Below, one piece after another: positions 12,741 through 23,880 of a stretch of 64,000 nucleotides of DNA (position 1 is its first letter; each line of letters opens with the position of its first letter). The position numbers and the translations under genes were made by a program. Source of the stretch: Theocolax elegans (taxonomy: Eukaryota > Arthropoda > Insecta > Hymenoptera > Cerocephalidae). The notes under the pieces were generated by a model. It was not told the DNA's origin, searched no databases, and saw nothing but the letters and a program-made list of their open reading frames with translations. The DNA lies in assembly GCA_026168455.1 (NCBI GenBank), contig CM047431.1, positions 44,581,466 to 44,645,465 of the forward strand, given 5' to 3'.

Positions 12741-15700
12741 GACCGTGCATCCGACGAATCTCGTTCGAACCGTATTTTACCCATTACGAGATTTTCGTAT
12801 CACTTGGACGCCTTACACCGACGAAATTATCGAGCGAACGAATGGACAGCGTTTAGTGAAACACCCTTCCGAAACGACGTGCGCGCAATATGGATATATC
12901 TATATACGTATCGTCAAGATGCATTGTCCTAATTACAGAGAAAAAAAGTCGGTTAATTATAATAGAAACGTTGAAATCGTGACTTTCCTTTCGTTGCTCC
13001 GTCTCTTTTTTTTCTATCCAACATTCTTCAGAAAACTCGAGAGTACGCAAGGAAAGAAAAAGATAAAGAAAAATATAGGTGTACACGTACAGACGTACGC
13101 GCGACATGCGATATCGTTCGTATAACCCTAATGAATATTCGTAGGAAGCTACCTCCACCTCCACCGTCCACCTCCACATACATAAGTAATCGCAGAAATT
13201 AAGTAAATTAAGATTATTGCTGGAAAAAAAAGAGGAAAAGAAACGTAGTAGAAGGAGGAGGAAAAAACTGAAGGAATAATGTAAAAACGATAGGTAATCT
13301 TGGTGAATTCTATAAAGTTGAAAAGAATCGCTTCTCATGAGGGAAAGCTCGTCAAAATTACAGTCGATAGACTAATAAGCATAATACACCGAGATAAAAG
13401 GATAATCGGAATTACATTAAGAGCCACGGAGGCGTTGCAATTATGGGAATCGCTCGTTCGTTTTGGACGATAAACTATGTGGAGCGGTGAATTAGAAAAA
13501 AAAAAAAGGAAAAAAAGGACTGTGTATGCGCGGTATACGTATATACACACCAACGTTACTTTGGCGAATGTCGGTGGTCGGAGGAGGAGGTCGAGGTGGA
13601 AGGGGTACGTAATGAGGGAACGGACGCGCTTCGATTATCGTTCTGATAGCGCCGCGAATTCATATTTATATGCATAGAAAAATCTTGGGCCTTTCGTTAT
13701 TATTACGTACACACACACACACACCCACGGCGGGATGGGATTTAACTTCTTTATTACCGTGTGCAATATGTACATATTTTTGTCGTTACTTTTAAATGGA
13801 CACCCACCTCACCTTTACGTGCACACCGAGCGTTACGGATTTTTACCTTGCGACCTTTACTCTTATCCGCAACATTTTATGGCTTACTTTCGATCAAACT
13901 TTTTGATTTATGGGCTTCGTTATTACTCGAGTTTGAGCTTTTAAACTAATATCTCCGCACGCCGGATTCGATATGAATATTCCTTTTCTTTTTGAATCGT
14001 AGATTATTTCACGAAACGAACATGTAACGATAGATTTTTATATTTGATAAAGATTATTTATAATTGGTAAAAATTGAAAATAAATACTCGTACAAATTAT
14101 AAGATCAAAATGTCAAACTTTGACTGTATGCATATTCGCAAGAACCATCATTATTTATAAAAAAAAAACACTTAAAACGAATTTCTTTCGCTCGATCGCG
14201 TAGGCAAAACCTCTTTACCGAGGCGAAAAATCGCTTTGGTATATATAGAAATCTTCAATTTTCCTAGATTGCAATTACAGTACTAGTAATTATTTCTGCA
14301 CTTTTTTTTTACACTTTGGTAAACAAATTGCGAGCTCGCTCAACTCTCAACCGCATTATTCCATCTACGATTCTCTTCTTTTCTTTCTTTCTTTTTTATT
14401 CACCTGCAACTACGTTTCTTTGTCGATTAATTAAATCCCGCGGTTTTACGTATTTATCCTTCGTTGTTCAAAGTGCTATTTAACTTTTTATTATGGTAAT
14501 ACGCTCGATAGCGGTAAATAGACGATACGGTCATGAAAATGTTAACCTATCAGGATCAGTTATTAGGTGTGTACGTTGAAAAATTAGTACAGCCACTTAT
14601 TAATTAGAGAGATTGCTCGAATAACAAATTTTCTCGCAATTATATCAGCATTTAATATCTCATTTCATACATTCTGATCAAGTTCAGTAACTTTTTTGAT
14701 AAATTTTTTTATAAATTATTGTAGTTTAAATAAGGGATGTCAAGGTAATTCAAAATTCAAATTTTACGCATTTTAAAATGTTATATTGTTAGTCAAAAAG
14801 AAAGCAGTAACTTATAACTTAATACATATACATTACAATTTTATAATGTTTAATTTAATTGAATCATTTGTTCATTGGCTTGATTGCTCTATATAACATT
14901 TTGTATAGAAATATAGAAATATTAGAATATGACAATACAGCAAAGTTCTCCTTATTTTCAAAAATAATGAATACGATTTGTATGATACAAACTTTTAAGT
15001 TTCAAACGCGGGAAATTTGATTTTTTTAATTATTTACAATCCCACAGTAAATGGCTAAAAAACGTTCGAACCAAAAAAATGTTATATACAAAAGAATTTA
15101 TTTAAATCAAAGCTAAGGTATTCAATTAAATTGAACGAACGTTCATTTAAACCAACATGATATTTACTTATATCTACTTCGTTTGAATATTTTGTTAAAT
15201 TATAAATATATACCTATATTTTTATTAAATATCGCTAAATCTCCTTTCGGAGTAAATAATTATTTAAAAAAATTGAGTAAGCACACAGACGTACGCGTGC
15301 GCACATCGATGATTGGTTAGTGGGTATGATCGATACCGCGGATGATTGTTTGGTGAATGGAGAATCGAATTAGGAAAGAATAAGCCAACAAATTGCTCGT
15401 AAAATAGTCGGAGCAAACAAAAGACCGAACAAGAATCGTCCCTTACAGTTGACACACATCGATCGAGAAAAATTAGGCGACAACTGAGTCAGTCAGGTGC
15501 GCTCGAGATTGAAACAGGTGCACGAAGCAAAATGGAAATGCAAATAAGCATAATAACGAAGCCGAGCGCATTATCGCCGAGCGGTATCTTTTTTACCTTT
15601 CAAGGCGTCGCGTCACCGTCACTCGGATGAGAGTTGGATGACCTTTCCTCCCTCCTTTTTTTGTCTTTTATATCGCGATGAAGAAGTTTAAAGTTTTCAC

Positions 15701-16150
15701 TTTAGACATAATGCGTCTACCGATAAATACAAGAATAATTGGTGTATCCGCTTGAGCATTATATTTTGAGATTTAAATTGAACTTTATTCGATGAATAAC
15801 AATGTTTATATTAAAATATTGGTGACACTACAACGTATAACGCATTTTTCGGATGAGTATGATATAAATTTATCGAAAGCTACATCTTTCTTAATAAGAT
15901 TCTGGCTTGTCTTATAAGGGAAGGGTAAACATAGTTATCAAGGAGAAATATGAACTTTGGATGGATGGAAAGTGAGCCGAAGGTTGTCGATGTCGAGGTG
16001 TGTTACGATAGGATCAGAAAAGCAGATATATACACCGCGGGCTTTCTCGACTGCACCCCGGAAGAGAAAAAAGGTGAAGAAAGAAAAAGTAAATGATAAA
16101 AAAGGAGTATATAAAGAAAAGTAAAAATAGTAAAGAAGAGTGATAATGCG
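12741..16150. other. Non-coding stretch
   Basis: No supported gene. Frames of 128 and 161 codons over 12739-13338 overlap on opposite strands, translate to phenylalanine/lysine-rich low-complexity sequence and lack splice context. Purine-rich runs occur at 13220-13270 and 13490-13520, a (CA)n run at 13710-13726, and otherwise AT-rich unique-looking DNA. Confidence 0.55.
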
Positions 16151-16300
16151 TGCAAACTGGTGCACGTCTCTAATTGCCACCGAGATCGACTATCTCGAGT
16201 AAGGGAGAAGGACTCGTGGAAATCAAAAGGGGCCCTAATTAATCGGGCCACCTTTTTCCCAATAACGGTCAGTCGAAGGAAGAAGGGTAGGTGAAAGGTG
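16151..16300. promoter_or_regulatory. Candidate regulatory island with a palindromic homeodomain-type site
   Basis: The block contains GGCCCTAATTAATCGGGCC at 16231-16249. It is an imperfect palindrome with GGCCC and GGGCC outer arms and a TAATTA core. The surrounding 150 bp is non-repetitive and of balanced composition. It lies 1.8 kb downstream of the bHLH exon. Function is inferred from the motif only. Confidence 0.25.
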
Positions 16301-16340
16301 GCACTCGTGAAACCGGGTATCGGGCATCTCTTGTACCGAG

Positions 16341-16378
16341 AGCCTCTTCTCTCCCTCTCTCTCTCGCTCTCTCTCTCG
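16341..16378. repeat. (CT)n microsatellite, imperfect
   Basis: CTCTTCTCTCCCTCTCTCTC-type run, interrupted by C and G bases. Confidence 0.8.
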
Positions 16379-16643
16379 GGTAGCCAGATCTCGAGTCCTG
16401 ACAATGAATACCTATTAAACCCGGTGTGAACAATGCCGTGATGTACGGCGCGAGATGTTCGATAGGCAGCGGACACAGCCGAGTCCGAGGGAACATGACT
16501 CACCTACGAGTTCATTTCGAGGAAGGGAAATGCCCCCGAATATATACACACCAGCAGCACCAGCTCCAGCACTACTGGTAGCAGCATCCTACGGGTAACG
16601 AGGATCTCGCGTGTACGAGATGGGGTTGTTGCTGCTACTCAGC

Positions 16644-16680
16644 TCCTCCTCCTACTCCTACTCATACTCATACTCATACT
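16644..16680. repeat. Pyrimidine-rich (TCC)n / (TACTCA)n short tandem repeat
   Basis: CTCCTCCTCCTACTCCTACT is followed by three to four TCATAC units. Confidence 0.85.
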
Positions 16681-17339
16681 TTTCCTGCATCCCTAACGTT
16701 CGACCATTTAGAATTTTCATTGCTTATTCTCGTTAATACCAAGGGGATCTCCAATTTTCTGGAATAATTGACAATGTCTCGCCGAGACGGATGGAAGACG
16801 AATCGAGATTTCAAAAAATTATTCCGCTGATATCAAAATACGTACAGAAATTGTTACAACAATCAACAATTTATTATCTTAATTACCATAGTCGTTCAAA
16901 TTATTCCTCAAAAGTTGCCGTTCGTTATCGATCGAAAACATCACGTAAAGTTAAGCATAATTAAAATAAGCAGCATTTGTTGATTCAAGTTTAAGGGTTC
17001 ATTGCCCTTCGATCTCATTAATAATAATAATCTGCTCGTGTGCCAAATTTTAGTCGAATATATTCATTGATTTTAAAATTAATTTCGACTAGCTGCGATT
17101 GTAAAATTTGACAAGATATATTTCAAGAAACATAAGCATATATTCGTTTTAAATTTACAACTATAGGATAGAATAATATACAGAGTAATAATATGTTTAC
17201 AAAACTCTAAAAATAATATCTAATATGGTATATTATTATTTATGAGAAACCACGAAAACGTTGTTCTTTATTACAATGCAATCAATGATTGTGCAAAGTT
17301 TAAATAAGATTGGTACAGTATTTTTTGAGATTAATTATT

Positions 17340-17897
17340 TCAACGGGATGTCGGACGCAAATTACAAAGATCTACACCTTTCAACATAAGAATTATCTTG
17401 GAAATATTGAAATAAAAATCGAAAAAAAGTCATATGAGTAGTTTGAAACAAAAGCGGGGGTATGACGTTTTGATTTTTTAACAAAAAGTAAATTTGTTAA
17501 TAATAGTTGAATAAATAATTTTCGGTCGATAATTATGGATCCAAAAAGACATGAATTTTCAACGTAAAAATCAGAAATAAATTACAGTTTTAAAAATCTG
17601 AAAAAATTTGAGTATACTGTTTAAAATATGCCTAAGGGCATGGTGTTCGTGATTTTTTCAAAATTTCATTCGTATGTTCATAAAAAAAAAAATTTAAAAT
17701 GACCATATTTTCTGAGTCCAACATCCTCTTAACAAATGAAAACCGCCTGTATCGAGATTTCCAAAATTTTCGAAAGTTTTGTACAATCGTAGATTGCATG
17801 ATAATCGAAGAGCAATGTTCTCGTGATTTTGGTTGAATGTTGATATAAAAGATTAATATGTAAAACTAGTAAGATAACCAGTTTGACGTTCCCTTAC
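17340..17897 (+). mobile_element. TTAA-type MITE, copy B
   Basis: The left end reads TCAA (decayed TTAA) then CGGGATGTCGGACGC. The right end reads AGTTTGACGTTCCC then TTAC (decayed TTAA). The reversed right end, GGGAACGTCAAACTGG, pairs with the left end. Interior stretches (CAAATTACAAAGATC, and GTAGATTGCATGATAATCGA near 17790) match copy A at 6371-6829, at about 6385 and 6727. A possible internal terminus (CCAACATCCTC then TTAA at 17729-17732) suggests either a second, nested end or a duplicated terminus. The element ends 160 bp downstream of the spineless exon's donor. Confidence 0.5.
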
Positions 17898-18056
17898 CAA
17901 TATCGAATAAATGCAACTTCTTTAGGTCGGTAAAATAAGGATCTTAAAATTTGGTTGATAAGCTCGGTATAATAAAAATAAAATGAAGCAAGTGATCGAG
18001 GCGTCGACCGAGAAATCGATTGAAAGGTATACGTGAACGAGAAAGAAATATCGTAC

Positions 18057-18247
18057 CTTGGAAGTAGCTCTTGGTCCTGAGATAGCTAACGCTGAGCCTA
18101 AGGATGCTAAGCCGATCAAGCTTGCTCAAGATGTTTTGTTCAAAAGGAAGTAGGGAAGCGAGGGTGTCGAGTTCTGCGTTCAATCTCTCTCGATGCCTTT
18201 TGCTTGGATTTGACTTGGTCACTCCATCCTTCTGAGGCGGCTTCAAG
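18057..18247 (-). CDS. ss: spineless (aryl hydrocarbon receptor homologue), internal exon encoding the bHLH domain
   Basis: This exon encodes 63 complete codons. The order is a short [11 protein letters not shown] linker, the basic region [15 protein letters not shown], helix 1 (TLASLLPF), the loop (EQNILSKLD) and helix 2 ([19 protein letters not shown]). This is the DNA-binding and dimerisation domain of the AhR/Spineless subfamily of bHLH-PAS factors; [13 protein letters not shown] and the following LASLLPF separate it from Sim, Trachealess and Hif-type relatives. Spineless pairs with Tango (ARNT) in the nucleus and binds GCGTG sites; in flies it specifies antenna, distal leg and photoreceptor subtypes. 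Reading the minus strand, the acceptor is TTGTGTGTTGCAG, ending at 18248, and the donor is CAAG then GTACGA, with GT at 18056-18055. The exon starts with the third base of a codon and ends with the first base of one, so it must be spliced at both ends. It has no in-frame stop. Neither the N-terminal exon upstream nor the PAS exons downstream were found in the window. I am sure of the family and nearly sure of the orthologue. Confidence 0.94.
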
Positions 18248-18395
18248 CTGCAACACACAAAGTGACATAGATGCGTTATTACAATCGTGCATGCGTGTAT
18301 ATGTACGCGAGAGAATAACCTTATATATATACACGAGATATAGTCTCTCATTTCCCCGCTCCATTTTTCTCTATTTTTTCGAAAAAGAGACCCGC

Positions 18396-18414
18396 TCGGT
18401 CGGTCGGTCGGTCG
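18396..18414. repeat. (GGTC)n short tandem repeat
   Basis: Four to five perfect CGGT units, about 150 bp upstream of the bHLH exon acceptor. Confidence 0.85.
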
Positions 18415-18429
18415 CGCGATCATAATTAT

Positions 18430-18570
18430 CCGGGCACGGTATATAGAAAGCACCGGCAACGGCTAATGGATTTTGTGTCATCCGATAATTAATAGAGTTC
18501 TCTGGTGCGCCGCTCATTCATCACGCTTTCTAACCCCTAAGCATTTTAATTAAACTCAACGTTTTTACGC
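18430..18570. promoter_or_regulatory. Candidate conserved intronic block next to the bHLH exon
   Basis: A non-repetitive block 180-320 bp upstream of the exon. It contains CGGCTAATGGATTTTG, CCGATAATTAATAGAG and CATTTTAATTAAACTC, three separate ATTA-type homeodomain cores. It is followed by a CT-rich stretch at 18577-18614. No coding frame. Confidence 0.25.
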
Positions 18571-18614
18571 GCTCTCCTCCGCTCTGTCCCTCTCCTTCTC
18601 TCCCCCTCTCTCTA

Positions 18615-21600
18615 CACGCGTCCTCGGCGTTTTCGCGTTGTTTGTCGAGCCGGATTACATTCAGGTGAGGGATTTTTTTTGCCCTCCTTTACCTGTATAT
18701 TACCAATGGGTACGTCACCTTTTTCTTTCCTTTTATAAAGAATAATGAACTCGCACTCCTTCTCGTCTGATAATTCGCGTATGTGTCGGGTGACGCAACG
18801 TAATACCAATTACACGTGGAGGAACAACTGCTTCGAATAATAATATGCACGAATTATAAGTATTATTAGTTATTAGTTTTATTTTACGTACGCCGATCCC
18901 GCTATATTCACTCGGCCATATGGAAATTGAACGTTCAACATTAACGTACACGTTATATATTATTCAAGTTGTGTACAGCCAGGCTTTGTTATCCAAAAAA
19001 AAAGCATAAATATGTAATTCAATTAAGACAGCTCCTTAACAACCTAACCTCAAAAAAAACGTAATACAAGGTGTGGAGGGAGGGGTAATGAAGAAAACAT
19101 ACACACTATACAGGCTTACATATACCACGAGAATTTACATAATCCATACCTCTAAAAGTTCCTCCTAACTATATATATATATGGATTAGTCACTGGTTTA
19201 CAACGTACACGCGGAAAACCGATAGTTTACAACGTAACAACTCATTCGAACAACCAATCAAACAATAGAAACGAGAAAGAGGAAAAAGAAATAGAGGAAG
19301 AAGGATATACCTATATATAAAACAGACTGTATAATATCATCGTTAACAAACGGTTACACGGAGCATCAGAAAGCCATTCGCCATTAATTCTATACGTTTC
19401 ATTGAAAAATGGTTGGGGGTGTATTCGTATATGTATATATATATATACACTACATTCTAGAAAATAAGTTTACCCCTAGTTCGGAATCACCCTAATAAGA
19501 CACCGATACGAACCGGGGGGGTTCACGATACTCGCTGGATTGTTTCGTACGTTGACAGGTATATATGAAAGCCCCTCCACCCCCCTCTCACGAGCAAATG
19601 GATCTTGCATTGGGCTTTTCCGGAAGGAGTCAGGTGATATCTTGCGCGTCTGTTTTCGATACCTATCGGACCCCTCGACCGTGAAGGGACTCTGAATCAT
19701 CGCGCTCGCTCTATAAGCTATATGTACATGTATATATGAGATATATGGGATGGTTTTATTAGTATGTAAAACTTGGAGAACAGCCGGCTGACCTGTCGTT
19801 TAACGGGGGGGTGAGGTTGAATTATAGCCTCTACAGGATTACCTTAATTTACCATTTTTTTTTCTTTTCTTCCTTTTCTTTTTTAATAATTTTTCAATTA
19901 TTTCCTATACGATAATTGAACGAGATAAGATATGACGCACATAAAACGTGACGTGACGATATGCCTCTCGTTTCAATTTACTGTATGGCCCCTTATGATA
20001 ATACACCTCGTCAATTTTGACGAACTCTAACGCAAAAATGTTTTTTTCTTCTCAGATCGATTAGGAGTCGATGGAATGGTTGCGGAAACGTCCAAGGACG
20101 AAACGGGCAAATCCTATCGATTTATGAAAAAAAAAAAACGGAATTACCTGCTAGATATCGTAACAAATTTTTAGGCAATTATTACTTAATTCTTATATTG
20201 ATATGCCAATTTTTATGTATTTTTAGGTTCAGTACGTGTATCGACAGAAAAGGATTGGCACAACTTGTTTGGTAAATGATATATACGTTATTTTATAAAA
20301 TATTTCAATATGATATACACTTTTATTTATATTGTCGTTTCTTAAACAAATTAGATAAAATTAAGTTGATTATTGAAATTAGATCATTTTTAGATAATTT
20401 TCGATAAAATTGTGCTTTAAATTTTTCAGATTTTGTAAATAATAAAATAGATAATATTTAGCATCTTGACTGAGAAGGTTAATAAATTTGTTAGCAGGAT
20501 TAAAAGAAAATTTATAATCTGTATTGGTATTTTCATTCTTCATTTTCTTGAATTAAATGATGTTAATCATGGTAACACCTAAACACAGAATGACACGTAC
20601 CCCTGGATAATTACGTATATATATATATTCGGCTATACATATAGCGATGGTCGGCGAAGAATGCGACAGCTCAATAAATTGTTGAGGGGGCTAATTCGCA
20701 CAGAAATTTTTTGGTCATTACTTTAACTCGGTATTACTAATCATAATTTTAAATAGTAGTTTATATTTTTGGAAATAAGTTTAACTAGGCTTTGCAGGCG
20801 TGATCTCAAGTTACTCAGGAGATCAAAAATCAAATGAAAAGTATAGCAACTTTGAATTCTTGAGAAAGAAAATGTAGAACGAAATAGCCCTTTTTTTAGC
20901 TGAATGCAGTTAGTATACCTTCTTTATCACAACCGTCGATATAGTGTAGAAGAACGATCAAAGAGTACGCTGTGTCAAATCTCATGTAAAATAGAGAAAC
21001 GTATATAGATAAAGGAAAGCACGCAAAGAGCAGCGCGCAGTTATCGGGGGTGTGTGTGTCAGAGTGAGAGAAAGAGTGAGAGAGAGAGAGAGAGAGACAG
21101 AGAGAATATGAAGGATAACGATCGGTTAGAGAGTGAAGGTAGTGTACACCAGCACCGATCCAACCCAATTTCGAGGGTCTCCGCCATTTTGTCGAGGCGC
21201 GAACCGAGGTCTCGAAGCGATTACATTCCGCCCTCGAAGGAAGGAAGGAAAAGGTGAAGCTAGACGGGAAGGAACAGCGCACGCGCCGCGGACCACTATG
21301 GATTTTCGACTGCTCCCCTGCGCCTTAGAACCTTCCACTCTGCTGGAGGGTAGGACTGGTAGGAGCACCCGGAGCCGAGAGGGGGCTCACTCGGAGAATA
21401 CGCCCCGAAAATCTTTCCGAGTGCACCCCGATTTTTACTTACTTTCGCCTCCTTTATCTATCTTCCTTTCCTTTTTATTATTCACCGTGATCATTCATTT
21501 ATTTATCAATGTATATTCAACGACATAACCTATAAATTTGTTTTTCTTCCTAGTTAATATGGATCGCGTAGGGTAGCTAAGTGATAATGGGGATTTATTC

Positions 21601-21628
21601 AGAGAGAACTGCGTAAAGTTCTATTACG
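18615..21628. other. Non-coding stretch
   Basis: No exon was recognised. There is a GC-balanced section at 19470-19720 with C-rich and G-rich runs (CCCCTCCACCCCCC, ACCGGGGGGGTT) and a 74-codon minus-strand frame that resembles nothing I know. GA runs lie at 21078-21097. Another GC-balanced section at 21130-21430 gives overlapping arginine/serine-rich frames on both strands, which is why none is called coding. Confidence 0.55.
21078..21097. repeat. (GA)n microsatellite
   Basis: About ten GA units within a longer purine-rich run from 21061. Confidence 0.9.
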
Positions 21629-22763
21629 TTACATTACATTATTTACAAGGAGAGTCTCATATTTCCGGAAAAAGGATCTTTACCAATCTCTATACGATAT
21701 GTTTAAATACGATAAAAATATGAATAAAGCCAGAGTTTTAGACTCGAACGCTATTTTTACAAAAAAACTCAAATATCTTTATTTTGACAGTTAAGTTATG
21801 AAAGAAAAACGAATTTAATAATATTTTGATGACTGCACTGAGAAAAATAATTTTTTTGGAGAAAGAATTTTCCTTTAATATAAACTTATGACTTAATTTG
21901 GCAAGGTGTATATTATATTTAAATTCTCTATAGTTAAGACGCGAATTTACAAATAAAAATTGTGATTTTTATACGAGTTCAGATAATTAATCAGTTTTCG
22001 CAATTGACATGACATTACATTTAACTTAAATATGATTTTTTTTTTTTTATTTATTTAAATATGATTAGATTAAAGAAAATGAATAAGAATAAATAAAATT
22101 AAGATTAAATTTTCACGTATCTGTAAATAATTATTTATTTGTATTATAATTCATATGAAATCAGAGTTTTCCTCGCAATTCTAAAAATTTTCTAAAAATA
22201 ATTTTTTTTTCTTCATGTCATATTCTTTAACTGTTAAGAATCATGTACTTTATATAAGATAATGGATATTTTTCTTTTACAAAAACAAAGTTTGTAATAA
22301 GTAAAGGAATATTTAAGTTTATATTAAGAAAAATTTTTTAATTATTATAGAAATCAACATTTGCTACAAATGATTCAAAATTTTACTCTACAAAATTCAT
22401 GGATTCTTTGAATAAAAGAATCGTTTTTTTCAGTGTATTTTGAATTAAAAAAATAATTAATTCATTAGGCCAAATTGTCTTCTTATTTTTATTTTTTCTA
22501 TAACATTCGACCAAATCAAGGTATTTAAACATTTTTCTTTAAATCTAATCTATTCGATCGCAGTTTTCTTTTAAACTTGGTCTAAGGGTTCTTTTACAAA
22601 ATTTTTTGTTAATTGCTTATATCTATCGTAAAAAGAGTGTTAAAGTCTAAAACTCCGAGTTTTTTTTATATATTTATTATACTATAGTAAACATATCATA
22701 GAGTTTGAATGTTCCTTTTTCCGGAGATGTGACACTTTCCCTGTAAGCAATGTAATGTAATGT
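21629..22763. mobile_element. Inverted-repeat element, CAAGGAG family, copy 1 (interrupted)
   Basis: The left end, ACATTACATTATTTACAAGG, pairs with the right end, which reads in reverse complement ACATTACATTGCTTACAGGG. The pairing continues for about 130 bp: both arms carry CCGGAAAAAGGA, GATATGTTTA and GAGTTTTAGACT. The same terminal sequence occurs at 50436-51275. A second element (21836-22435) sits in the middle. There is no coding frame. The outer TACATTACATT stretches could be part of the ends or a target duplication. Confidence 0.65.
21836..22435 (+). mobile_element. 600-bp MITE with CACTGA ends, copy 1, nested
   Basis: It starts CACTGAGAAAAATAATTT and ends with a sequence that reads CACTGAAAAAAACGATTC in reverse complement. 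Nearby TATTTTGA on the left (21824-21831) and TATTTTGA on the right (22436-22443) may be an 8-bp target duplication, with six extra bases at the left end; 8 bp would fit the hAT superfamily. A second copy at 43448-44557 is collinear for hundreds of bases. This copy has the uninterrupted sequence TTCTTTAACTGTTAAG at about 22225-22240. Confidence 0.65.
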
Positions 22764-23440
22764 AGATATAAAAAACGACTAGGTTAAAATAATATGAAAA
22801 TGATATCTTTATCTCTGTGTATGTAATATAATGTCTGGGTGATATTAGATTGAAATAATGGTTTCTATTGAACATTTACCATCTGATTATTGATCAGCTA
22901 CTCAAATAAATTCTTCAATATACGCTATACGATAAACAAATATAGTTATAAGCATTACGTGTTAAAAAATCTATCTTTTCAGACGATTTGCTATTAATAA
23001 CTTGATAAAATAGCTACTAATGAAACACTAATCGTTTAGACCAATGAACTAATAATGCATACCAATAACAATTTTTGAATATTACATGAAAAAAAATGAC
23101 TTTTGCCGTTTTCTCTACATCTAACCGCAACTGTCTCTCATCCAGTCGATGAAATACAATAGTTTTTCATATAAAAGAATCAACACATGAAAAATGAAAG
23201 TATATCTATCTCAAAATTTCCAACTTGTAGTGTGGATAATGTATAATAATAATTGAAGCGCGGATTGAAAATAAAGGTATATCCGTCCCGTCCGCGTATA
23301 TTCGATCTGATGGAGAACGGATTGTATTGGATTGGCAAAGGAGCGTGGTAACAAAATGATCGTTAAAATGTGAAAGCGAACGATTCATTAAACGAGGAGG
23401 ATTCGATCGTCAATGGATCGAGAAATCCAAGAGCGAAAAA
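22764..23440. other. Non-coding AT-rich stretch
   Basis: No gene, repeat or motif of note was seen. Confidence 0.5.
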
Positions 23441-23880
23441 TAAATCGCGGCGTTAACTCGATCTCGCGGGCGAATTTAATCCGAAGGAAAGGCGAATGAG
23501 AAACGCCTTGGCAACCTGACTAATGAGAATCGGTAGCCGTACAGAAACCCCCGGTGTCTCAACGAGCCAAGATAGTCGTCTCGCGAGTTTCGGATGAGCT
23601 AATGAAATTGGTAAATTAGGAGGGGGACACTTTATTACTTTTTGCGGATCTCCTCGATACGATAACGCGCGTACACACGTGTACATATATACGTATACAC
23701 TCCATACACACACACACACACATATATATATATAACACACCTATATGCATGTACGGACCGGTAATTAATCTTGACCGAGATGGTGATAATTAATGCGCTC
23801 GCTGACGTTTTCGAGTGCGCCTGCAGATTTATGCGGGTAGCGTCAATCAAACATTTTCTCAGTATCTCGCGGTAATTGAA
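23441..23880. promoter_or_regulatory. Candidate regulatory island split by a CA/TA repeat
   Basis: Two balanced-composition, non-repetitive blocks (23441-23635 and 23755-23860) flank a CA/TA microsatellite at 23700-23735. Motifs include GAGCTAATGAAATTGG, GGTAAATTAGGAGG, GGTAATTAATCTTGACC and GATAATTAATGCGCTC, all homeodomain-type cores, plus GTAGCGTCAATCAAAC. No coding frame. Function is inferred from composition and motifs. Confidence 0.3.

Larger units (their letters stand above)
1..18056 (-). other. ss: Probable intron downstream of the spineless bHLH exon
   Basis: The donor at the end of the bHLH exon opens an intron in phase 1. The next coding exon should complete a valine codon and run into the PAS-A region. 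No such segment was seen on the minus strand between 18056 and 1, so the intron is inferred to run beyond the left edge, at least 18 kb. It contains two TTAA-bounded MITEs, the inverted repeat at the left end, microsatellites and three balanced-composition islands. Confidence 0.6.

Noticed and set aside
16502..16620. Minus-strand open stretch ending in a strong GTGAGT donor
   Set aside because: In the phase needed after the bHLH exon it hits stops; the Ala/Gly-rich translation in the other phase comes from a GCT/GGT-like repeat and has no homology.
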